The translations under genes were made by a program, and so were the position numbers. DNA of 64,000 nt from Nonlabens marinus S1-08 (GTDB lineage: Bacteria > Bacteroidota > Bacteroidia > Flavobacteriales > Flavobacteriaceae): NCBI RefSeq assembly GCF_000831385.1, contig NZ_AP014548.1, positions 2,851,921 to 2,915,920 on the forward strand, read 5' to 3'. The notes beneath the pieces were generated by a model that worked only from the letters and a program-made list of their open reading frames with translations, had not been told where the DNA came from and did not search any database. This document shows positions 28,410 to 35,576 of the stretch, one piece after another (positions within the stretch are counted from its first letter, which is position 1; each line of letters starts with the position of its first letter).

Positions 28410-29168
28410 TTATTCCTTTAATTCTTCATCAATTTTCTGAATGATGCTTGTTGCCTTTTGTTTCATTTTCTGAAAATCTTCTTTTAATCTCATTTTGCGA
28501 TAGATATTCATCTTAATAGAATTTCTTATAGCAGGTTGCTTTAATTGCTCTAAAAAGGCAATCTTACGATCCTCTTCTGACTGTTCCATTTTGATCTCGT
28601 TTTCAGTATAAAACGTGTCCTGATAAACATCAACTTCATAATTCATATCAAGCCAGCGTACGCCATCCTTAGAGGTGTCCTCATCGTCCCACTTGATCAC
28701 TTGATTATACCGATTTGAATCAGTTGTATAGTAAGTATTGATATCATCAAAAAGCGAATTGAATTCAAAGAAGTCTGTGATACCGGCATTAATGACCTTT
28801 TCATAGCTTTGATTTTTAACCACATGTGCAAAAGAATAATAAGGTAGTTTTTCGAATAAGGCATTTGCACTTATCGTATCCTGGAAGGTGCCATTCAATA
28901 ATTCTCTAGAAGGATCCATAGCTATAGGAATTTGTTTAAGCATTCCCGCGTAAGCAACCGTGTCTGCCACCAGATCGTAACGTATATTTTTCAATACATC
29001 TTGTACAATCGCTTTATCCTTTCTATCCTCATTCCAATTATTAATCTGCAACGCAATTAATATTCCTATGACTACAAGGACGATCTCGCCAACCGCATAT
29101 TTGAAATATTTGGTTGTTTCACCATCGTTGAGAAGGTTTTTGCGGATGTTTCTAAAGAGTTTGATCAT
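28410..29168 (-). CDS. DUF6090 family membrane protein, array member 6
   Basis: Last gene of a six-gene paralogous array; 252 residues. The N-terminus has a basic cytosolic stretch (IRKNLLNDGETTKYFK), then the conserved signal-anchor YAVGEIVLVVIGILIALQIN (in the 25-44 region) and NWNEDRK. The remaining 200 or so residues are predicted helical and should face the periplasm by the positive-inside rule. A mid-domain stretch (VINAGITDFFEFNSLFDDIN) corresponds to the shared G-x-LI-x-N-x-x-L motif of its siblings but is the most diverged. The function of DUF6090 is unknown. It is 11 bp from the previous array gene. Confidence 0.85.
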   Translation of the reverse strand: MIKLFRNIRKNLLNDGETTKYFKYAVGEIVLVVIGILIALQINNWNEDRKDKAIVQDVLKNIRYDLVADTVAYAGMLKQIPIAMDPSRELLNGTFQDTISANALFEKLPYYSFAHVVKNQSYEKVINAGITDFFEFNSLFDDINTYYTTDSNRYNQVIKWDDEDTSKDGVRWLDMNYEVDVYQDTFYTENEIKMEQSEEDRKIAFLEQLKQPAIRNSIKMNIYRKMRLKEDFQKMKQKATSIIQKIDEELKE

Positions 29169-29179
29169 TGATAATAATT

Positions 29180-29965
29180 TTATTCAATTTCATTTTCAAT
29201 TAATTCTAAAATGGTAATGATATTTTTTCTGTACCCTTCAGAATCCCAATTAAGACTAATATTGAGCCCTACCGCATTAGCCAAAATTCCCTTTAGCTTT
29301 TTATCAGCCAATATCTCCTCCACCGCGGGTAAGTTTTTAGAACCTGTCATTTGAATATCTTCTATTAAAGTCTTATCAACTACGTAAGAAAGATTCTCAG
29401 GTCTTAAGAAAAAACTGACGTTTATATTCCGGGTAATTCCTAAATCAATAAAATGCTCTATGATGATGTTTCGGTATATATCCACCCATTCTGATTCTTG
29501 ATCTTTAAAATCAACAATACCCGATGAAAATGTGGTGAGATAATACCGTAACGAATCGTTTTGAATCAATTGTAGGTTTTCTGCAGTCATTATTTCGTTA
29601 TCGACGGGATCAAAAGTAGGGCAGAGTATAAGTGGGCTTAAAATTGTCGTGAGCGTATCCATAGCTACTATCGTTTTATTATCCATCAATTCAAGCGCTC
29701 TGTTTGAATTTTTAATAATGATTTTGCGTTGGTATATCTTATTTTCTAATTGAACAAGATTATCCTTAAACTGGATTTGAAGCTCCACTAATATTTTTTG
29801 CTCTATAGCACGTGCTTTACGTTCCTCATTCCAATTATTAATGCTCAATGCAATCAATATCCCAATAACCACAAGCACAATCTCACCAATGGCATATTTG
29901 AAATACCTAGTGGTTTTACCTTCCTTAAGAAGGTTTTTACGGATGTTGCGGAAGAATTTTATCAT
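29180..29965 (-). CDS. DUF6090 family membrane protein, array member 5
   Basis: A 261-residue paralogue with MIKFFRNIRKNLLKEGKTTR and the anchor YAIGEIVLVVIGILIALSIN, then NWNEERK. The periplasmic part has the array's central motif as AENLQLIQNDSLRYYLTTF. Its start overlaps the preceding gene's stop by four bases (ATGA), so expression is coupled. Nucleotide identity to its neighbours is limited to scattered codons even where the protein is nearly identical, so the duplication is old and the N-terminus is under purifying selection (inference). Confidence 0.85.
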   Translation of the reverse strand: MIKFFRNIRKNLLKEGKTTRYFKYAIGEIVLVVIGILIALSINNWNEERKARAIEQKILVELQIQFKDNLVQLENKIYQRKIIIKNSNRALELMDNKTIVAMDTLTTILSPLILCPTFDPVDNEIMTAENLQLIQNDSLRYYLTTFSSGIVDFKDQESEWVDIYRNIIIEHFIDLGITRNINVSFFLRPENLSYVVDKTLIEDIQMTGSKNLPAVEEILADKKLKGILANAVGLNISLNWDSEGYRKNIITILELIENEIE

Positions 29966-30687
29966 TCAATTTGATTTTGATAGGTCACTACATCGTCAAT
30001 AAGAAATTTAACTGTTTCCAGGACTCGCTGAATTTCGCTTAAAGCAAATTCTTTAATTGCGCTCATGTAACTGATCGCATTGAAATACTGCTGGTTATTT
30101 AATAAACGCTCATAATCGTTAGGCGTCATCATGGCATTATCACCGTATGAAAAGTTTTGAACATTAAGCGGCATAAGCGAAGTTATTACAACTGACTCCA
30201 TATTATTGCTCAGTTTGTGGCCTATAGAGGGTAGCTGTGCCTCATAAAATTGGATGATAGCCGTTTTGAGACGATCATTTTTAATGAGTTGTAGTGAGTT
30301 AATTTTGAAATTATCATAAACCCCTATCTCAAACAAAGGTTCAGGATAAGATTCTATGTGATGAAAACTCATTTTAAGTTCATCATCCAGTGGGCGCCTA
30401 GAGTTTAGCTGATCTACCACATAGTTCATCCTTTCAAGATTACTTTTATAAATTAAGATTAAATCTCCCAGTTGGCTTTCTGTATTAATGAGACTAGCTT
30501 TTAAGTCTGCTATAACCTTTTTTTCTGCATTTCTCTCTTGGTATTCCTGGTTCCAGTTGTTGATTTGAAGGGCTATAAGAATACCTATAACTACTAACAC
30601 AATCTCACCAATAGCATATTTAAAATACTTGGTAGTCTTCCCTTCATTCAAAAGGTTTTTACGGATTTTTCTAAAGAATTTAATCAT
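29962..30687 (-). CDS. DUF6090 family membrane protein, array member 4
   Basis: A 241-residue paralogue: MIKFFRKIRKNLLNEGKTTK, anchor YAIGEIVLVVIGILIALQIN, NWNQEYQ. The central motif reads INSLQLIKNDRLKTAIIQFY. The C-terminal helix region ends VVTYQNQIE. It overlaps the next gene by four bases and the previous one by eight. No catalytic motif or cysteine pattern is visible that would suggest an enzyme. Confidence 0.85.
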   Translation of the reverse strand: MIKFFRKIRKNLLNEGKTTKYFKYAIGEIVLVVIGILIALQINNWNQEYQERNAEKKVIADLKASLINTESQLGDLILIYKSNLERMNYVVDQLNSRRPLDDELKMSFHHIESYPEPLFEIGVYDNFKINSLQLIKNDRLKTAIIQFYEAQLPSIGHKLSNNMESVVITSLMPLNVQNFSYGDNAMMTPNDYERLLNNQQYFNAISYMSAIKEFALSEIQRVLETVKFLIDDVVTYQNQIE

Positions 30688-31393
30688 TAGCCAGATCTAT
30701 TTGTGATTTTATGATTGCAATCTTGTCCAGTGCCAGAACCATTTTATCTATTGATCCTTCGCGGTTATCCTGATAAAGTTTAAACTGCATCAGGTGAGTT
30801 TGGTTATTAAAAAACAATTTATAATCTCTTGGTTCTGCATATTCCATCCAGCGGAAATCTGAAAACTCAGATTTTAAAATCGGAATCCAGTCTGTATTAA
30901 AAGCGCCCAATACATCATTAAGACCTTGAGACATATTAAACAGGTCAGAATCGTAATACGAAATGAGATCTGTTTGAAGATTTTTGTTCTTTATAACATC
31001 AAAACCCTTTGATTTTAGAACTTCGTAGCCACTTGACTGGGACTGAAACCGTTCGAAGGTTATTATCTTCCCGAGCCAGAATGGAATACTATCACTATAG
31101 GTTTTTTCTTTTGCCGCTTTTAAGACCCGGTCGGTAAGTGCCGTGGCAGTTAGAGCCTTTTTCAGTTCAATGCTTATCATTACCGAATCCCTTTCAAGAT
31201 TCTGACTGATCAACTTTAAAATTTCACTTTCAAACTTTGAACTCTTTTTTTCTTCATTCCAGTTGTTGATTTGCAGCGCAATTAAAATACCTATAACCAC
31301 CAGAAAGATTTCGCCGATGGCATAAAAAAAGTAGTTGCGAACTTTGGATTGCTCTATGAGGTTTTTACGGATGGTGCGGAAGAATTTTATCAT
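30680..31393 (-). CDS. DUF6090 family membrane protein, array member 3
   Basis: A 237-residue paralogue, the shortest. MIKFFRTIRKNLIEQSKVRN and the anchor YAIGEIFLVVIGILIALQIN, then NWNEEKK; the central motif is SKGFDVIKNKNLQTDLISYY. The C-terminal half is rich in charged helices (VMISIELKKALTATALT). It overlaps the upstream array gene by four bases (ATGA). Confidence 0.85.
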   Translation of the reverse strand: MIKFFRTIRKNLIEQSKVRNYFFYAIGEIFLVVIGILIALQINNWNEEKKSSKFESEILKLISQNLERDSVMISIELKKALTATALTDRVLKAAKEKTYSDSIPFWLGKIITFERFQSQSSGYEVLKSKGFDVIKNKNLQTDLISYYDSDLFNMSQGLNDVLGAFNTDWIPILKSEFSDFRWMEYAEPRDYKLFFNNQTHLMQFKLYQDNREGSIDKMVLALDKIAIIKSQIDLAND

Positions 31394-32145
31394 TTTTGAG
31401 TCGGAGTTTCTGTATTGGTAAACCTGACAATATCGTTAATGATTATTTCCAGACGTTTCAGTTTCAATAGGTAATTGGTAACTCCCCAGACCTGGTTATC
31501 CATATGGTTTTCAAATTCTCTTTCCTTAAAAAGTTTATAATTGACAGCTTCGAATTTTGAGTGCCCAATTTTTACAATCCCAAACTGGTCAATATCTTTC
31601 ATAGATCCATTTTTAGTAATATAAGGAAGGGTTAGGGTTTGACTCATTTCGTCCATGGTTTCATAACCCTCTGTTTTTTCTTCCACGGCACTCACCCATT
31701 CAAAAATCAGCAAGCGTAAGTTGTCTGAGGTTATTAAGTTTAGTTTTCCCGATGAAATCAACTCCGATATTGCCGATTCATTTGGGCTGAAATCATAGTG
31801 ATCTATGGTAATATATAGCAAGCTATCAATGTTATGCTGTAAAATAGCAGCTTCAGGCTGACCAACCAGATTTAAAACCTGAGTGGTGGCATCAACAATT
31901 TCCTGATGATGCTGTATAACAGATTGTAGTTTTTCTTTATTTTTTTGAAACTCCAGATGAAGGTCTTTGAGTATGAGCTGCTCTTTGTTATCGTTTTTCA
32001 GGTTTTCATTCCAGTCATTCACCTGAAGAGCAATAAGAATTCCTATCACAACCAGCAGGATTTCTCCCGTAGCATAGAGTAAGTATTTGGGTATTCGCTT
32101 TCGCGAAAGCGAACTCCATCGTAATTTTCTAAAGAATTTTATCAT
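31390..32145 (-). CDS. DUF6090 family membrane protein, array member 2 (palindrome in its N-terminus)
   Basis: A 251-residue paralogue. Its basic N-terminal segment is replaced: where siblings have IRKNLLNEGKTTKYFK this one has LRWSSLSRKRIPKYLL, encoded by a palindrome copy, with the total distance to the anchor (YATGEILLVVIGILIALQVN) unchanged at 29 residues to GEI. The central motif is SSGKLNLITSDNLRLLIFEW. The REFENHMDN and LPYITKN stretches are shared with member 1, so these two form a subgroup. The first 17 codons recur in the truncated copy at 28297-28374. Confidence 0.85.
   Translation of the reverse strand: MIKFFRKLRWSSLSRKRIPKYLLYATGEILLVVIGILIALQVNDWNENLKNDNKEQLILKDLHLEFQKNKEKLQSVIQHHQEIVDATTQVLNLVGQPEAAILQHNIDSLLYITIDHYDFSPNESAISELISSGKLNLITSDNLRLLIFEWVSAVEEKTEGYETMDEMSQTLTLPYITKNGSMKDIDQFGIVKIGHSKFEAVNYKLFKEREFENHMDNQVWGVTNYLLKLKRLEIIINDIVRFTNTETPTQK
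32094..32113. repeat. TTTCGCGAAA palindrome, copy 10 (inside DUF6090 member 2)
   Basis: A 20-bp perfect palindrome TTCGCTTTCGCGAAAGCGAA read in the SLSRKR frame, in the cytosolic segment before the membrane anchor. Confidence 0.97.
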
Positions 32146-32170
32146 TGGTTTTATTGTAAAAAAAATCTGT

Positions 32171-32929
32171 TTACTGATCGGCTGGAGAATCTTCTTTTGT
32201 CAATATTAAAATCTGGTCAATGATGTTATCGAGGTTTTGATATTCACTAATAAGTAAACCATTATGGTACAGGTGATTATCCATAATATTTTCAAACTCC
32301 CGATCTTTTAGAATGACGTTGTAATCACTTTCAAATTCAGAAATTTCTTTCCACTGAAGTTGACCAAAACGGCCCACATTTTTCGATGCAATATTTTTAG
32401 TTAAATAGGGTAAAATCCCGTCTTCCACCCATTTTTCGAATACCCTAAAAGTTCCTTGGTGGTGGTTGTATTGAATGCTCCATTGACCTAGGAGATCCTT
32501 TAGTTTTTGGTTAGAAATAAGGTCTAATTTTCCCGTCTGTGTAACCTCTGTCAATGTGGTACTTAACGGATTATAAGCAGAATATTCAATCGTGTGAAAC
32601 AAAAGACTATCAATTGTATTTGTTTCAACTTGAGAGATGTCCTTATTCATTAAGTTCATGATTCTTAAGGACGCATCCTCGCTTTGAATAAGCACGATTA
32701 CTCTTTTTGTCAACAAGTCTTTATTCTCTTGATACTCTTTATGTAGTCTGGTGATGAGTTGTTGTTCTAGCTTTTGCTCTTTGCGAGTTTCACTGGCATT
32801 ATTTATCGCCAAAGCAATCAAAATCCCAATAACCACGAGAATGATTTCACCTATGGCATAGGTCAAATACTTGGTTGTTCTACCAGTTGTAAGAAAGCCT
32901 TTACGGATTTTTTTTAAGAAGTTTATCAT
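32171..32929 (-). CDS. DUF6090 family membrane protein, array member 1
   Basis: First gene of the leftward array, 252 residues. MINFLKKIRKGFLTTGRTTK, anchor YAIGEIILVVIGILIALAIN, then NASETRKEQ in place of the NWNE found in the siblings. The central motif is QTGKLDLISNQKLKDLLGQW. It shares REFENIMDN and LPYLTKN with member 2. A weak promoter with an embedded 14-bp palindrome precedes it, so the whole array is probably one transcript of about 4.6 kb (inference). Confidence 0.85.
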   Translation of the reverse strand: MINFLKKIRKGFLTTGRTTKYLTYAIGEIILVVIGILIALAINNASETRKEQKLEQQLITRLHKEYQENKDLLTKRVIVLIQSEDASLRIMNLMNKDISQVETNTIDSLLFHTIEYSAYNPLSTTLTEVTQTGKLDLISNQKLKDLLGQWSIQYNHHQGTFRVFEKWVEDGILPYLTKNIASKNVGRFGQLQWKEISEFESDYNVILKDREFENIMDNHLYHNGLLISEYQNLDNIIDQILILTKEDSPADQ

Positions 32930-32959
32930 TGGTTAAAAAAACGTTAATAAGCTTATAAC

Positions 32960-32988
32960 TTAAAGTATTTCAGTAGTTTAAACTACAA
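32960..32988 (-). promoter_or_regulatory. Possible promoter/operator of the DUF6090 array
   Basis: Reverse strand: TTG (32988-32986), 18 bp, then TACTTTAA (32967-32960), only 6 of 8 matches to TAnnTTTG. Between them lies a perfect 14-bp palindrome GTAGTTTAAACTAC (32973-32986), placed where a repressor would block the polymerase. Suggestive only. Confidence 0.3.
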
Positions 32989-33150
32989 CCAATTTTAATA
33001 TAATTGATCTCTGGCGAACATTAAAATCGGGTTTCCCCTATAAACCTGCATTCATTTCAGGATCTTACCGACTCTGTCAGTATAATAATATAGCCTACCA
33101 GTATTATTACATTTTCAATGGTATGCTCAAAAGCTGACAATCATGACGAT
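32989..33150. other. Gene-free part of the recG/DUF6090 spacer
   Basis: The gap between the array start (32929) and the recG end (33357) is 427 bp. Up to about 33150 I see no gene or strong hairpin. Beyond it come a dispersed repeat (33151-33176) and a possible decayed acetyltransferase fragment (33183-33345). Confidence 0.5.
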
Positions 33151-33176
33151 AGATGCTGAAATGAATCCAGCATGAC
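33151..33176. repeat. Dispersed hairpin repeat, copy B
   Basis: AGATGCTGAAATGAATCCAG followed by CATGAC, the same consensus as 13015-13040, with one mismatch in the 7-bp stem. It is in the spacer downstream of recG. Confidence 0.65.
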
Positions 33177-33182
33177 AGTAGT

Positions 33183-33345
33183 TTGAGGTTTTTGAAGCGG
33201 CTGGGTTTGTTTGAGATTGAAATGGCAACCCTGGATTCGAGTGCCTCAGCCCTCAAATTGTACAAGAAAACGAGCATTGAGGCTCTCGAAATGTGGCTCT
33301 ACTTGAATTCGCAATCGGCAATAATATTTACGAAAGCAAATCGAG
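33183..33345 (+). pseudogene. Possible GNAT acetyltransferase C-terminal remnant
   Basis: The forward frame reads ATLDSSASALKLYKKTSIEA and then LEMWLYLN. This resembles the end of a GNAT acetyltransferase, where N-x-x-A-x-x-LYKK-x-GF is the acceptor-helix motif. There is no N-terminal acetyl-CoA domain and no credible start, and the frame runs on antisense into recG, so at most this is a decayed fragment. The resemblance is by eye only. Confidence 0.25.
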
Positions 33346-33356
33346 AATTGACGATG

Positions 33357-35492
33357 TCAACTGATGTATTTCCACAAGCCTTTCCTGCTTTGCAAGTGTG
33401 CCATGACTCGGCGCACGTTGATGTTCTTTTCCATTCCTATAGCTGGATCTTCCTGCAAGAAGTTGATGGCGGCGTTTCTGGCAACTGCGAGTAACTCATT
33501 GTCCTTTACAATGTCTGCAATGCGCAATTCCATAACACCGCTTTGTCGGGTTCCCATGATGTCGCCTGGACCGCGCAGTTTGAGGTCTACCTCAGCGATT
33601 TTGAATCCGTCTGTGGTTTCTACCATGGTTTCTAGTCTCGTCTTGGCTTCTGCACTTAATTTGTGACCGGTCATTAAAATGCAAAAACTTTGATCTGCGC
33701 CACGACCTACCCTACCTCGCAGCTGGTGGAGTTGTGACAAGCCAAAACGCTCTGCACTCTCAATAATCATCACACTAGCATTAGGAACATTCACGCCTAC
33801 CTCAATTACGGTAGTCGCTACCATAATTTGCGTCTTTCCTTCTACAAAGCGTTGCATCTCATAATCCTTGTCTTCTGACTTCATCTGGCCGTGAACAATG
33901 CTGACTTGATATTGAGGCATTGGAAATTCACGAACGATGCTTTCATAACCGTCCATTAAATCTTTGTAGTCCAGCGTTTCCGATTCCTGGATCAACGGAT
34001 ACACAATATAAATCTGCCGGCCTTTTTGAATTTCTTCTTTGATGAAGGAGAAAACCCCCAGCCTATTCTTGTCATAGCGATGCACGGTCTTGATCTCTTT
34101 GCGACCAGGCGGTAATTCATCAATCACAGAGATATCCAAATCTCCGTACAAACTCATCGCTAAGGTCCGTGGGATGGGCGTTGCAGTCATGACCAACACA
34201 TGTGGTGGTAGTTTGTTTTTCTTCCAAAGCTTGGCACGTTGTGCAACGCCAAAACGGTGTTGCTCGTCTACAATCGCTACTCCAAGATTCAAAAACTTCA
34301 CCTTGTCTTCAATCAACGCATGCGTTCCTATCAAGATATCCAGACTTCCATCTTCCAGTGCCTCGTGAATGATTCGGCGTGCTTTTGTTTTTACTGATCC
34401 TGTTAATAGTGCCACCCTTAAACCCGTAGGCGCCAGTAATTCTGAAACGCCAGCCATGTGTTGTTGTGCAAGGATCTCGGTTGGCGCCATGATGCAGGCT
34501 TGAAAACCATTATCAATAGCTAGTAAACAAGTCAATACAGCAACGATAGTTTTTCCTGAACCTACATCGCCTTGCAATAACCGGTTCATATGGGCACCGT
34601 TAGCCATGTCTGCCCTAATTTCCTTGACTACTCGTTTTTGAGCGCCAGTCAATTCAAACGGCAAATTAAAATTGTAGAAATTATTAAAATGATCGCCCAC
34701 AATTTCAAAAGCAAAACTTTTGATCTGAGTTTTCCTGATTCGGTTTTGTAATAATAATTCGAGCTGTATGAAAAACAATTCTTCAAACTTCAATCGCTTT
34801 AAGGCAGCTTGCAACCCATTAGTGCTGGACGGGAAATGAATTTCCTGCATCGCCGCATTTTTGGTAATCAATTGCTGATCGCGCATCACATCGTCAGGAA
34901 GCGTTTCTACAAATGCGGCTTTGATTTCAGAGAACAGTTGCCGCATCAATCGGACAAAATATTTGTTAGTTAAATGTCGCTTTGTCAGCATTTCCGTGGA
35001 CGGATAAATGGGCGTCATGGAGTTTTGCTGGCGACCTCGATATTCTTTTAACAGCTCTACATCAGGATGGGCAATGCTGTACATGGCTCCATAGCGCGAG
35101 ACTTTCCCATACACTACATAGACCTCATTCACTTTTAGACTTTCCTTGAAATACTTTTGCCCTTTGAACCAGACCAGTTCCATCCTACCTGTATCGTCGG
35201 CCAGAGTGGCTACTAATCGGGTGGCCTTTCCTGCTCCTGCCGTAGAAATGCTCATTAATTTTCCTACAATCTGTACTTGTGCGGTTTCGGGAACGAGCTG
35301 ATTGATTTTGTGAAATTGCGTGCGGTCGACGTATCGATTTGGGAAAAAATTTGCCAAATCACCGTACGTCATAATACCCAATTCCTTTCGCAACAATTCC
35401 GCACGAGAAGGCCCAACTCCTGAAAGGTAGTCTATAGGTGTAGTTAAAAAGTTTACCGGCACATGTGAGCAGTTAGTGCTCAAAGGTAGCAT
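33357..35492 (-). CDS. recG: ATP-dependent DNA helicase RecG
   Basis: Branch-migration helicase that reverses stalled forks, about 711 residues. The N-terminal wedge/OB region (YLSGVGPSRAELL, then VQIVGKLMSI), Walker A GDVGSGKT, DEQHRFGV, TATPIPRTLAMSLYGDL and QLRGRVGRG are all present in the normal order. I prefer the ATG at 35492; a TTG four codons earlier (35504) is possible. It is divergent from the M1 peptidase gene with a very short gap. Confidence 0.96.
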   Translation of the reverse strand: MLPLSTNCSHVPVNFLTTPIDYLSGVGPSRAELLRKELGIMTYGDLANFFPNRYVDRTQFHKINQLVPETAQVQIVGKLMSISTAGAGKATRLVATLADDTGRMELVWFKGQKYFKESLKVNEVYVVYGKVSRYGAMYSIAHPDVELLKEYRGRQQNSMTPIYPSTEMLTKRHLTNKYFVRLMRQLFSEIKAAFVETLPDDVMRDQQLITKNAAMQEIHFPSSTNGLQAALKRLKFEELFFIQLELLLQNRIRKTQIKSFAFEIVGDHFNNFYNFNLPFELTGAQKRVVKEIRADMANGAHMNRLLQGDVGSGKTIVAVLTCLLAIDNGFQACIMAPTEILAQQHMAGVSELLAPTGLRVALLTGSVKTKARRIIHEALEDGSLDILIGTHALIEDKVKFLNLGVAIVDEQHRFGVAQRAKLWKKNKLPPHVLVMTATPIPRTLAMSLYGDLDISVIDELPPGRKEIKTVHRYDKNRLGVFSFIKEEIQKGRQIYIVYPLIQESETLDYKDLMDGYESIVREFPMPQYQVSIVHGQMKSEDKDYEMQRFVEGKTQIMVATTVIEVGVNVPNASVMIIESAERFGLSQLHQLRGRVGRGADQSFCILMTGHKLSAEAKTRLETMVETTDGFKIAEVDLKLRGPGDIMGTRQSGVMELRIADIVKDNELLAVARNAAINFLQEDPAIGMEKNINVRRVMAHLQSRKGLWKYIS

Positions 35493-35576
35493 TGCCGCAG
35501 CCAATTGTCAAGGACTAAACTTTATGGCACGATCCTAGTCACAGATTGCATACTGATTTTGTATTTTGGCAGGCCT

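Noticed and set aside
28410..32929. DUF6090 array as a toxin/immunity or phase-variable cassette
   Set aside because: No toxin domain, invertase, recombination site or near-identical nucleotide blocks were seen between the genes; the similarity is at protein level.
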